A stretch of DNA of 64,000 nt from Capniomyces stellatus (lineage: Eukaryota > Kickxellomycota > Harpellomycetes > Harpellales > Legeriomycetaceae): positions 232,067 to 296,066 of the forward strand of contig LUVW01000027.1 of assembly GCA_001661515.1 (NCBI GenBank). The letters are read 5' to 3'. Position 1 is the stretch's first letter; every line of letters begins with the position of its first letter. A program made the position numbers and the translations under genes. The notes beneath the pieces are model-generated. The model saw only the letters and a program-made list of their open reading frames with translations, was not told the origin of the DNA and searched no databases. Below are positions 34,778 to 46,771 of this stretch, one piece after another.

Positions 34778-36276
34778 TCAACAGAACTTCCATCGGTTCT
34801 GGCAATTACAACATGTTACAAATGTAGTCATAGGTTCATCAGCACTTCTAGTTTGCATCTGATAATAACTACACTTTCGGCTTTTACATTTACCGCATTT
34901 GAACTGGTCAGTTTCAGCTTCTTGGGGTCCAGCGCCTTGGCCTTTAAACAGATTTTCCTCCTTGATTTTCTGGTCCTGAGCTTTTCTCTCTTCAGAAGAC
35001 ATTTCCTCAGGTGTCATAAACACAAACTTCTCAGCCGGCACTTCACCACTCACCACCGACTCTCTCAACCCAGGGTTCTTTTTGTCCTTTAAATTCAGAT
35101 AAAACGATCGGATCTTTGACTTGTAGCCTGGACTCACGCTATTGTGCTTGTTAAATTCGCCCATCTCTATCTCTGTTGCTCTTTTTACAAGAATGTCGCT
35201 ATCGATAAACGACTCTGTTGCCAACGCATTGTACAGCATCTCAATACACTTGTCTCTCTGCTTATCTCCAGTCGAACTCAATGTCGCTTTATCCGCTACA
35301 AATGTCCTTACTGTGTTTCCATCTATAATCGGCGAACTCCTATTTCCGCTCTGATCTGCTGCCTTGACTCCCGATACCAACGACTCTTTACCAGCTGACT
35401 TTGCATCTGTCCCCGATTTATCAACACTCTTCTGTCTCTCCCTATCGTTCCCATTCTGCAACCCTTCCCTGCCTTGACTTGACCCGGTTTTTTCAATTCC
35501 ATCTACCAATTAGAATTCGTTTTTTGTTTACATATTTGTTATTTATTTATTCCATCACTTTGTTCAAATACCTCTTTTGAAGCATTTCCAAACTCTTCCA
35601 ATTAAAACCCATTAGCAACATCAACAGTATCATTCTCAATTAAAATCAAAAATCTCGTTATTACTTTTGCTTCCCAAGCTCTTCTTCTTCTGCGACGCCT
35701 CAGTAACATTTTTTTTCCATTTTTGAACCAAGGATTTGGCTAGCTTCGAGACCTCTTCGTTTTGCTCACTCCTGAGTTTCCCTACTGCCTGACCAATGCT
35801 CGTTGCCTATAGTTTATTAAATACTCTTCAATATATCTCATTACATTCCCCCCTCCTTTACTTGGCTTTCCATAGTAATCTCTGAACGTAAAGAAAAAAG
35901 TACACGAGTTGTTTTCTTCTTCTTTTATTATAAACAAACTATCCTATTATTATTATTTTTGCAATTTAATACACATACTTACTTTTAGTAACTTTTCTGT
36001 CGCTGTTATGTCCTCCAATTGCCTCAAAATATCGCAAATCGTCTATTTTATCATAAATTCACTTTTTTTTAATAATTTATGGTTTCAACTCTTTCAAGCA
36101 TATTTGAAATAGTCAAGCCTATTATCTACCTCTCTTGCTGCATTGTAATCAAAGGTAAATCAAAGTCGCTAAACATCTAATTGTTAAAAACAACGCCTGC
36201 TTACATCAACTCGGTTTTCTTCGCATGCCTTGGCTAAAGACTTTCTCAGTACTATTATTTCCTCTACCGTTTTCAT
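34778..36276 (-). CDS. DST1: Transcription elongation factor TFIIS, four exons
   Basis: TFIIS rescues backtracked RNA polymerase II by stimulating its transcript cleavage. Exons 36276-36205, 36042-35983, 35806-35665 and 35502-34778 join in frame to 332 residues, typical of the family. The N-terminal LW-type domain reads VEEIIVLRKSLAKACEENRVD then LRQLEDITATEKLL and ATSIGQAVGKLR. The central polymerase-binding domain has RDKCIEMLYNAL, YKSKIRSFYLNLKDKKNPGLRE and FVFMTPEEMSSEERK. The C-terminal zinc ribbon has CGKCKSRKCSYYQMQTRSAD, which includes the catalytic-loop RSADEP, then FVTCCNCQNRWKFC. An open stretch (about 36130-36180) lies inside intron 1 but is excluded because joining it breaks the frame. 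Confidence 0.97.
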
Positions 36277-38182
36277 TTTTAAACTTGAAACCCTTGGCAC
36301 TTTTTATTTCTGAAAACTGAACCCAATCCGCACTTTTGATACTTTATATTCTGCTGTGATTTATACTCTGCTGTGCTTTGCTGTGCTGTGCTTGATCAGA
36401 TTAATAAACAACTTGCTTTGATTAATTCTAAGTTTTGATATTTGATCGATAATAGTTGAAGTATTTAGCAAAAGAATAGCAATCAATAGCTTTTGGAGTT
36501 GGAATTAGAACTAAGGGTAGATCCAGCTTTCTGAAATAATGCAGCACTTCTTTTAATGGATTTTATCAATCAAACAATTGCCTAAAGTTTACTTTATTTT
36601 ACTTTTTTATTTATTTTTTTATTCGCTTTTTTCCTTTTTTTTTTACTTGCTAAATCCATTTCACAACTTGTAACTTTAGATTAAGTTTAATCCGAGTTTT
36701 ATTCCAGCATTATGAAACTTTCTGAAAACTTTAAGCACAAAACATAAATTATAAAAATTACAAAAATTATAAAAATAATTCGTTTTATAGTTCTATTAAT
36801 CAGATCAAAATTCAATCAACTTCAGGTTAATTAACATCGAGTAAAATCAAAGATGATTTTGCAAGAAATTCTGTTTGCCCTTTCGTTTTACTTTGGTTTA
36901 TAAATCCAAAACCAAAATGTGTTCCATTTTTCGCGAACTTTGTTATTGCTTTTGTTAAGTTTAAATTGCAAAAAAAAATCAAAAAAAAAAAAAAGCAACC
37001 TTGACTTTTTCTATTCAAATAACAAGCTTTCGATTGATACTTGCTAAACTTGACGGAATTTCATCGAGACTATTTTCTTTCTCGTCTATTACTTCAGCTA
37101 TCTGATTGTTTGGTCAAAACTGTGATTTAATTCAACAGCTACTATTTGCGCACTTCGATTTTCTCTGCTAATTTTTTGTTTTGTTTTTAGCGATTTTTTC
37201 TTCTTATTGAGTTTAATCTATTCGCTCATTTTCTTTTATTCTACTCGATTTAACTGATTGTTAAGCATATTGTTACTTGAAAATCATTGGCCATTTTTTC
37301 CAATTTAATATACCATCGCTTAGGAATACTCGTTAGGTACATTGCAGTTTGCTACTTAGCCCGCCTATATCCAACTATTTACCAAATGTCAGTTCATCAT
37401 TACCACACTCTCTACGTTTAAAAGCAACATACATATACAATAAAAATGCATCTGACTCTAGATTAATTGCTGGTATCACTATCAGTCTTGCGGTGCCCAA
37501 CAAATCAATATTGCAAACAAACAAAATAAAAACACACATCTTGAAGTTCCAACCTAATGCCCAATTATCGCTATGAGTTAAAAGAAAAGCCAAGAGCCAA
37601 GCACAGATACATCAACATTTATCGTCTGTACATGTGTCAATTAAATTCTCTGCCAAAATACCATGTGTTTATCCAAATACCGTTTACTATAGCAAAAAAA
37701 AGACACAGCCAACTAACCAGTCCACAATTGTTTTACTATGGCAATTTAGTGGCTCATTGATCCTCCCAATGCTAATATATCTAGCTGCATCGCCTAGTCA
37801 TAGTCAAAGAAATTTGGGATGCATGTTTTTATGGCCAAAACAATTGCCAGTACATGAGCCATAAATGTAGAATGTTGGTTTGAGCTATTTTTCTGAAATT
37901 GAAAGGAAATGGTTGATATGAATCATTTGTATATATTGCTAGACACAAGCCTTTATTGACAGGCAATCGCACATTTAGTCACATAAAAGTATCTGCTGAA
38001 TATAAATATACATTTCTGCAGTATTTTCTGTAAATAGCTTTTTTTTTTTTTTACTATATTTATTAATATTATTACAACTATTGTTTCATAAACTCTAAAA
38101 CTAACAGAATAGAAATAAACACTGTTCTAAAGATTTAGGCATACTTGGATCAAAGTAAACACACCCAAACTATATACTCGCA
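36277..38182. promoter_or_regulatory. Long divergent region TFIIS / CAP-domain gene
   Basis: About 1.9 kb of AT-rich sequence between divergent start codons. I found no coding exon, tRNA or repeat family. Long T and A runs occur near 36600-36650, 36970 and 38040. Confidence 0.5.
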
Positions 38183-39860
38183 ATGAACGGGCAGAGTACA
38201 CCCATTAGTACAATAGTGCTATACGTTTCCGTGCTAGGCTTGATTGCAGTAACAAGAACAAGTCATGGTAGGTGGCTATCCATTTTTCTATTTTCTTTCC
38301 AATCTTTTAAATATTCCCGTTTGCTTTAGTACTCGGGCATACCTGTACTTGGGTATTAACTTTGCAAAAAAATATAAATATTATAAAACTTGTATGATGT
38401 TTATAGCCCAAACTTCAGTAAGCTACACAACAAGCAGCTACACAGTCGAAGGCGTGGATTCCCTTTCTTCAACCGTCAAAAGCATTTACAGCCCACTACA
38501 ATCAACCCAAAGTACATCTTTACAATCCCAAAGCTACTCTCAATTTGCCGCAACAGCCTTGTATAACGAGTCTGCGTCGACATACTATTACGAAACCACG
38601 TCATCAAACTATCATGTACAAACGACCACGAGCATAACACCACCACCACCACCACCACAATCTACAGAAACAGAGCGCTTTCAGTCTGAATATTCAGTAA
38701 GTGAATCAAGTCAGCACCAAACAACGCCAGATGGGTATTTTAAAATGGATAGCTTAACAAGTTTTCCCACGTTGACCCAGCCAACCTCAAATACATATAT
38801 CCAGACCGAGTCAAACAGATCGCTGTATACCGAATTTCAGAATTATTCAAGCACGCAGTCTGAACAGCAGACGACAACGAGCATATACATAAGGCCGATA
38901 ACAGTTGAAAATATGACATCTTTACAAGAAACGACAGCAAACATGTATACCAACCCCATATCAACTGAAACAACATACTCGGAATTCAACAGTGCCGAAA
39001 CCACTGAACCAAGTGATGTGTATACAAGCATCGATCGGACAGACACCACTCGGACAGACACCACTCAAGCAAAGCATCGGTCAGCTGGATCTGATGTAGC
39101 TGAGAACCAAGCAACAAAAAGCGAGGATGTTCGGGATTCAACCGAAAGCAACAATAGCGGTAATGAAAGAAATGTTGAGCAACCGTACATGATCAAGATG
39201 TTGATGATAAAGCAGACTGCAACAGTGAGTGACACGGTGACCTCAGCGGTTGCTGAAACTTCGTCGGCGGTGGATGCTGGATTCAGGAACTACGCGTTCA
39301 GGATAAACGAGAATGCTATTGTGACTATGTTAGCAACTTGGCAGCCGGACGATGATGCCTTGAGAGAGGATGATCCAAACGAGCTGTTTGGAATCAAATC
39401 AAGAACCGATTACAAGAAAATTCCGGTTCCAACACCAAGCGAGCAACAGTCAAGCAAAACAGAATCGGTCAAGCCATACGTTCCGAGCAGTGAGGTTGGC
39501 AGGGGAAATGATCTGCACGAGTTGATGAATTCATTGAGGGGTTGGAATGGTTTATTGCCATTAACGTTGGACCAGAGCCTTGGCAAATTAGCTCATGACC
39601 ACTCGATATACCAAGACGATAGCGATTATCTAACCAATACAGAGAGAAAGTATAAAGGTCTGCGCGATAGATTCAATGCAGGTGGGGTTTATTGCAAGGA
39701 CTATGCTGAGAATGTGATATCGCTTGTGGAAGGAGACTTCAACAAAGCGTTTGAACTGTCGTCTAGTTCGGCTGAGCAACTAACCAATATTTTGGGAAAT
39801 TACACACGATTTGGTTGGGGAAAAGTTGGAAAATACTGGACTCTAGAGTTTTGCAACTAG
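38183..39860 (+). CDS. Secreted Ser/Thr-rich protein with C-terminal CAP (SCP) domain, two exons
   Basis: Exon 1 (38183-38267) encodes a signal peptide, with hydrophobic core STIVLYVSVLGLIAV, and splices to exon 2 (38407-39860), giving 512 residues. Residues about 30-330 are very rich in Ser, Thr, Gln and Tyr, as in heavily O-glycosylated wall or secreted proteins, with a small TDTTRTDTT duplication. The last 120 residues look like a CAP/SCP domain: LHELMNSLRGWNGLLPLTLD, LGKLAHDHSIY, DYAENVISLV, and GKYWTLEFCN at the end. The usual S-x-x-H-R-x-N-I-L signature is replaced by SSAEQLTNILG, so one expected histidine is missing. The assembly gap begins 34 bases after the stop codon. Function is unknown; extracellular lipid or sterol binding is known for some family members. 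Confidence 0.8.
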
Positions 39861-39882
39861 TAAACCATGATAAACCAACCCC

Positions 39883-40341
39883 CCCCCCCCCTACNNNNNN
39901 NNNNNNNNNNNNNNNNNNNNNNNNNNNNNNNNNNNNNNNNNNNNNNNNNNNNNNNNNNNNNNNNNNNNNNNNNNNNNNNNNNNNNNNNNNNNNNNNNNNN
40001 NNNNNNNNNNNNNNNNNNNNNNNNNNNNNNNNNNNNNNNNNNNNNNNNNNNNNNNNNNNNNNNNNNNNNNNNNNNNNNNNNNNNNNNNNNNNNNNNNNNN
40101 NNNNNNNNNNNNNNNNNNNNNNNNNNNNNNNNNNNNNNNNNNNNNNNNNNNNNNNNNNNNNNNNNNNNNNNNNNNNNNNNNNNNNNNNNNNNNNNNNNNN
40201 NNNNNNNNNNNNNNNNNNNNNNNNNNNNNNNNNNNNNNNNNNNNNNNNNNNNNNNNNNNNNNNNNNNNNNNNNNNNNNNNNNNNNNNNNNNNNNNNNNNN
40301 NNNNNNNNNNNNNNNNNNNNAAAAAAAAAAAAAAAAAAAAA
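39883..40341. other. 426-base assembly gap flanked by poly-C and poly-A
   Basis: Ns cover 39895-40320. A run of about 11 C ends just before the gap and a run of 21 A follows it. The gap separates the convergent 3' ends of the CAP-domain gene and RAD3, so both coding regions are intact. Its real length and content are unknown. Confidence 0.95.
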
Positions 40342-40482
40342 TTAAACAATGATAATAATGGGAAATTTTGATTATAGGTTTGGATATACGGTATAAAAGA
40401 GAAATTCAAAAGAAAAAAAGCTTTAAATACATAAAGGTAAATATGGAAGAGTATAGAGGATATTGAAATGGGTTTCAAGGGG

Positions 40483-43400
40483 TTACTGCTTGATTCCATT
40501 GGTGGTGGGGGGACGGTGTTGGATGATTTCAGCTTCAGACCAGAGACTGGTACCGACTTGAGACTTTTGGTCGTAGGGCTGGGCCATGGCTTTGAGGAAA
40601 TGTTTGCTTGAGGACACAGCCATGTCGGTAGAGAGGTTAGAGTAGGCATCGGAAATGTGGGAGTTGATCCACTTGGGAAGTTTAGAGCGTTTATCGGCTC
40701 TTGCGTAGCGCTTATCGGCAAAGACCATGAGACCATAGTCAGTTTTACCTCTTAAAACTCGGCCTACGCACTGGGAAGCGTGACGGATGGCGTCAAAGGC
40801 CAGAAAATCGTTTTCTCTGATCTGGTACATTTCACGCATAAACTCGAGTCTGGCTTTAAGGATTCTAGACTCGGTGTACTGGTAGGGGATTCCAAACATG
40901 ATGACGGCACGGCCATAGTTGTGGTCAAAATCAACGCCCTCAGAGACCTTACCACGAGCAACAGACATGAGGACGGCACCTCTTCCATTCTCACAGGCGC
41001 GTCTGTAGCTTTCAAGAGCAAGAGAAGTTTCAGCACTGTCAGGAGTTTCAACGAAAATGAGCTTGTACTTCCAAACGTCACGCAAAATGCCCATCTCGTT
41101 CCACATGGCAACAATAGACTCCATGTAGAGGTAGGAAGGGAAAAAGGCAACAAGACCGTCAGGAACAGCCTTGGACATTTCAACCAGCAGATTACCAAAG
41201 TTCCTGACAACAGCCGGATCGTGGCGGACCTCAAACTTGCTGCTGATGGCAACCTGATCACTGCCCCGAGTAACAATCATGGGCAGGAAACAAGTTCTAG
41301 TCAGCGTCATAGTGTACGACTCCATAATCGATGCTTTGAACTTCAGCATTCTTGGGTACATGTCAAGCGGTGACAAAGTCCCTGAGGTGATCACCACCGT
41401 TGAGAACCGATTGACTATTGGCTTCATAGCAATTGCTGCATCAAGACACGCCAGGTGCAACACCGGTTTTGGGATCGTCGCTGCATCGCTCTCAAACGGC
41501 TCCAGAAGTACCAAGAATCCCTCCTCATACGTTGCACACAATGTTCCAAACGCCGCAACTTTCTGCAGCCCCCAGTAGTCCTCAAGATCCGTTATCTCCA
41601 ACGTCCTCACTAGCGATCCCAGCCGCTCTGAACAGAACCTCAGCGGCTTCTTCTCTATAAATGTCACTTCCTTCAGGTGCTGCAGAAACGAAGTTGTTGA
41701 CTCCGCTACCACGTGCATCACCCGCATCCTCGCTTTCAGGTACTCTACAAACCTCCTCAGAAACGCCACAAAATGCTCTGCCTTTCTTATGTTTCCTGGC
41801 ACCGCTTCTACCAGCAAGTCGTCTGGCAAAATCGGATTTTCTATCACTAAATCATTCTCCCGTGCCTCCCCTGCTTCTCTAAGCCCCTCAACCAACATAT
41901 TGTACTCGTTCTGCAACTTTTCTGAATCTGTCTTTTTAATTCTAATCTCCAACAAACAATCATTTATATATATCTTTTACTTTTACTTTTACTTTTACTT
42001 TTACTTTTACTTTTACTTTTACTTTTACTTTTACTTTTACTATTATTACTTTATAATCTACAACTAGTAGCTAGTAGCCTTTACTAGTACTTACTCGTCT
42101 ATACGTTCTGACAATTGCTCTACACTCCTACTACTAGACTCCAAATTATCAATGTTCAAATCAATGCTCAATGCATCAATACATGTCGTATCTAATCATC
42201 CCAGTTACTTTTTACCGTCAACAACTCTACTATTTCTATTTCTATATTTCTATTATTCATCAACTATATTCTTGTACCTATGTTGTGAGCTTCGTCAAAT
42301 ACTACTATTGTGTCTTTAGCAAACTCTTTTGAAACTAACTCGCTCACTTTTGGATCCAAAATATAATGATAACTAAATATCACCACATCTGCTATTGGTA
42401 TCTATATCATTCATCCATTCGTTCATTCCCAAATCATTATTAATGTCAATATCTCCCCACATTTACCTTCCTTGGCTCTATACCCCCAACATCACATACA
42501 TCTATCCTCATCCCTTATTTCTACTCACCATTTTTCTTGCTAAAAAGTACGGACAAAAGTTCTTCTCCGCCCCATACTCTCTGATATCATCCATCGTATA
42601 TATCCCCGATGGTATCAACATATTTTCATTTGAATCTGCTAATGTCTACATTTAACAATCCAATTTAAATCAAATTAATACAGTTCAAATCATATCAAAT
42701 CAAATCAAATCATATCAAATCATATCAAATCATATCAAATCTTCATCTATATCTCCTCTTACCTCAAAAAATGAACATAACTTTATACTCTTATCTCCTT
42801 CTTTTGCCTTATTCCGTACCCAAGGCGATGTAAGCGAACGACACTTGGAGTCAATTACTATTCCCTTTCTTTCTTTGCTAACCTATCTTGACATCACCAC
42901 AGTGTCATTACAAGAAAGTTTGTCGATTTTATACTTTTGCTCAATCTTCAACTTTCAACTTCCAACAGTCTGAGGTCCAACTAACTAACTCAATACCAGC
43001 TTATGTATATATCCCCTCCCCCCCACCCACTCTAGTTACTACTTTTAAAAAAAAACTTACATCTGGATTCAAACATAGATTTCTTCGAGCTGTCAATCCA
43101 ACTCCTAAAAACCCTTCGTCGTTTGCCCCGTTTAAGGCTCGGTACTTCATCAGTCTTTTAAGTTCTGCCAGTGCCTTGTCGATTTCCGGAACTGTTCGTG
43201 AACAATATACTAGCTTTCTCTTATCCGCATAGTGATGTTGATACGACACAATCAATGACAACAAAGACACCGTCTTTCCTGTCCCTGAAGGCATCTCTAG
43301 CAAGCAATGACCCTACCAATTTAATCAACCCACGTTTTCCTTTACCCTGTTTCACTTCAGCATTATAAAAACAAAACAAAACAAAAAAAAAACTTGCTTA

Positions 43401-43737
43401 CCTTTGCGTCAAGTGCTCGTTTTAGGTCGCTCATGTAGGCGAATTGCTCCGGGTACACATAGTCATATGGAAAAATCACTGGCAAATCGTCAATAAAGAA
43501 CCTGTACAAACAGAAAGAAGTACAGTCAAAAAAAAAGACGAATTAAGAAAAGAAAATAAAAAGTTCGATTCCAAATATAAGGTAAAAAGGCTGTTAGTAC
43601 TCGTTTCACTGCCACTCGAAAGCAGTGTGAGTTTTTGTTTTTTTTTTTGTTTTTCCATTCGATTTTCAGACGTTTATGGATTTAAAATACCAAGTTTTGT
43701 ATCACTATTCCTTAATTCTTGTATCTGCTTACTTCAT
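40483..43737 (-). CDS. RAD3: Rad3/XPD DNA helicase of TFIIH, about eight exons
   Basis: A 5'-3' iron-sulfur helicase in TFIIH, needed for nucleotide excision repair and transcription initiation. The first coding exon is only ATGAA (43737-43733), before a GTAAGC donor; it joins exon 2 (from 43501) to read [22 protein letters not shown], as in yeast and human. Later exons give Walker [16 protein letters not shown], cysteines of the FeS domain ([36 protein letters not shown]), and the DEAH box VVFDEAHNI. The long last exon (to 40483) holds [34 protein letters not shown] and [14 protein letters not shown]. Introns carry three simple tandem repeats. It converges on the CAP-domain gene across the assembly gap. 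Confidence 0.95.
41974..42040 (-). repeat. (GTAAAA)n hexamer array in RAD3 intron
   Basis: About eleven perfect TTTTAC units on the plus strand, read as GTAAAA on the RAD3 coding strand, in the intron just before the last exon. Each unit resembles a splice-donor sequence. Confidence 0.9.
42684..42742 (-). repeat. CATATCAAAT decamer repeat in RAD3 intron
   Basis: About six imperfect copies of CATATCAAAT / CAAATCAAAT on the plus strand, in a RAD3 intron between the two FeS-domain exons. Confidence 0.75.
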
Positions 43738-44349
43738 TTTTGTTTTCCATCTATATTCGTTATTATTTCCAAGAATTAAAAGTTCAGAACAAAGAGTTGA
43801 ATTAGCTCTAAATCCGACTTTTGATTATTCTGTTCACGTATCTTGCTGCCCTTCTTTGCCTGCTGTTTGCCCTTTTTTAACAATAATAAAAAACAATTTA
43901 CAATGTTTGGTTTCTGAATCTTTAGAATGGATTAAAATGATAATATGCCAACCGTTGTAATCAAAAAGCAAAGTAAAAAAAAAAAAGTCTGCAACAGAAA
44001 CGGGATTTAAATTGGAAAAGTAAATAATAGCTTTGGAATTATTTAAATTGAAAAAAAATATATATATTGTAATTGGAATTGGATTTAATGGTTTACTTTT
44101 AAAAACTACCAAAAAAGTACAAAAAATAAATAAAATATTAGAGGAATAAAATAAAGAAAATGTTCATTGTAGTGAGTAGCAATAGACCCAAACATAAGGG
44201 TTGGGAAAAGCAGAGTTTTGGGAACCATCTTCAATTGAAAACAATAATATTTAAACAGTAACAGTAATAGGTATAGAAATAGAAATAGGAACAGAGAAAG
44301 TAAATAAAAGTTTAATAAATAAATACTAGGAACTAGTCAACTACCAACG
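43738..44349. promoter_or_regulatory. Intergenic region deubiquitinase 3' end to RAD3
   Basis: About 610 bp between two minus-strand genes, AT-rich, holding the RAD3 promoter. No coding exon is visible. Confidence 0.5.
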
Positions 44350-46771
44350 CTAACTTGGCGTCTTGTCCTTGTTGCGGCCAAAAATGCCCCAGGTTTTACG
44401 CTTAGGAGAATCATTTGGAGTGTCGTTCTTGGATGTTGTGGCGGTGAGCTGTGTAGGTGACGCCACTGGAACAACAGATATTGAAGGTTTGTTCCCTAGA
44501 TAAATCTTGGGACTGATCTCAGAGCTTGAAGAGTACGACCCGCCATCGTTGATTAGAGGAGAAAGGAATTGGTGCGACACAGAATTTACCACGTCTTTGT
44601 CGCCACCAGCAAACCTGCCAGACCCATTAAACTCACTTGACTCTTCAGATCCCTGGGCTGGCTGCTCACTCTTTTGAACAGAAACCTTGTCGCTTGAGTG
44701 CGGTTCAGCCCCTGAGGACTTTTCGCACGAATCTGGAGTCTTGAGATCTGACTTGGAGTTTGTTTCGGAATTTGTTTCGGTCTTGGCCGGCCGTTTGTTT
44801 CCCGAAGGCAAGTCAAACTTTGAAGGATCAAAATCGCTTCTTTCATACAGCAACACATAAACCCCACCATACGTCAGAGAGTCGCCATAGTACAGCTCCA
44901 AATCAGACTCGTCAATCAGATCAACATAATCGTCGTCAAACAGAATCCACTTGCCATCGCTGTGCACAATCACAATATAATGGCCCTGGTGCAACCCACC
45001 GCCCAGATGTATTATCGCCCCAACCAGCTTGTAATGCACATCCTCTGCGCTCTCTGTAACGTCCGGTACCCTCAGCGTCTTGGGGTAGTTGACTCGGTAG
45101 TTCAGCTTTGTGTATCTACCAATCGACTCAACATACTTGAACCTCTTCAGGTGCAACGCCAAAATGTTTGGTAGTCGCTTCAACCGCATTCTACGCTCCG
45201 CCTCCTGTAAAGCCCCACACTTTTCACAGTAAAACTTGTTGTTTTGCTTCAATATCTCTCCTGAAGCAAACTGCCTCAAACAGTTGGTAACTGACGAGTT
45301 GTTTACTATGTCCACCGACAAGTCAAAAAACGTTTCGTCTCTGCTAGACACGTTTTCACAAGTAAGACACTTTGTTTCGTTTGTCAGCAACCCCTCAAAA
45401 AACGTATGCACCCACGTATTTCCTGAAAACGCACACTTTCCATCCAGCGACTTGCCTGTAGACCCGGTAAATCCTTCTTGGTGCTGCAACGCCTCAACGT
45501 TCTCTGATATCTCGTTGATCAAGTAGTTTAGCATCTCGTGCGCGTCCTGATGCTCATTGCTCCTGAACAGTGCTACATCCAGTTATTTATCCAATCCAAC
45601 TTGGTTTAATTCGTCTTTATTTGCCTTCAATCAATCTGTCTATATGAATTATAGCATGCCCTAATTAAAAGCCAGCAAGGTACTAAGCAACTCGAATAAT
45701 TTACCATTTGACGATTTTAGCTGTGTTATAAATCGGTGAGGATTATATGTTCCCACTCGGGATACCCGGGTGGATATGTGCCAAAACAGGTCCTTCAGAG
45801 ACGTAAACATTGATTGCGGAATGTTGTATTTTATTGAACTGTTGGTCTCTGCTGCATAGATCTCTGGCGACTCTTCTACAATTGGCACCTCGGGTTTCTT
45901 TGTGCCTTTCGCTCCAAGTTTCTTTGCGTTTGGCTTATTCGACTTTGCCACATTCAGCTTTTTGTCTTCGCTAGACCCGTCTGCCTCTACCTCTTTTGCT
46001 GACCCGTTATCTCCATTGACCTCATTTCCCCTGTAGACTTTCTCCCAGTCCGCAATCGATTTCTGTGTCTCCGCTGGAATCTCCCGCGCTTCTGGATAAT
46101 TGTTTACACAGTCTCGGAAGGGCTTGCAGTAATATAGCAGCTGTAGAACCGAGTTACAGTAGCTATTTTATTTATTTTCATTGTACCACATTGTTAAAGC
46201 ACATTTCATTTTCAACTATTACTATTAATATTACATTATTCATTTGTGTATATACCCTCTTCTTACCACATATTCCCAAGCTTTATGTCCAATTATAGAA
46301 ACACACAAGCACATTATATAATGTTGATATTCATACAAATACACAAATAGACACCATTAGTTCTTACAGCTCAATTCTGACACTCTTTATTATGGATATT
46401 TTTTTCTCGTTTTTATTCAATACAAAGTTAAAAGGCATGACAAAAAAGTATCAGTAGTAAGAGGATTTACATTAGCCAAACCAAAAAAGCGTTCGTGGTT
46501 CTTGGGAAGCTTGTTTTTGTGGTACTCGAAAGTCTATTTTTGTGGTTTCGGTGTTATACATATTTGTATATAAGGTTAGTTAAGCGGCTCGACAATTTAA
46601 ACTGCACGCATTTAGCTTGCGCTACGATACTCCAATTCATTTTAAATGTTTTTGAAAACACCTTCTATTGAAATGTACTGAATTGAATTATCTAAAGTCC
46701 TGAATAATATAGTTGACTCGTATTACCAGTCCATTTGAAACTACTTTGGGTGACCCGTTACTGCCAGACAT
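44350..46771 (-). CDS. USP12/USP46-type ubiquitin hydrolase (Ubp9/CreB family), five exons
   Basis: A cysteine deubiquitinase; fungal members need WD40 cofactors. Exons 46771-46727, 46533-46471, 46280-46267, 46162-45705 and 45572-44350 join in frame to 600 residues, longer than USP12/46 (about 370). LPKNHERFFGLAN joins NLGNMCYCNSVLQLLYYC, the Cys box; the 14-nt exon 3 encodes most of it. Family members have Thr where this has Met (GNMC for GNTC). Then come LFRSNEHQDAHEMLNYL, two zinc-type CxxC pairs (CLTC, CEKC), LALHLKRFKYVE and the His box HQGHYIVIVHSDG. An insert of about 90 Lys/Glu-rich residues follows the Cys box, and a 140-residue Ser-rich tail ends SPKRKTWGIFGRNKDKTPS. The 5' exon was chosen because it joins in phase 0 and there is an in-frame TAG directly before exon 2. 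Confidence 0.9.

Noticed and set aside
36131..36179. Possible extra TFIIS exon (MFSDFDLPLITMQQE)
   Set aside because: Including it breaks the reading frame of the next exon; skipping it gives a continuous, family-like LW domain.
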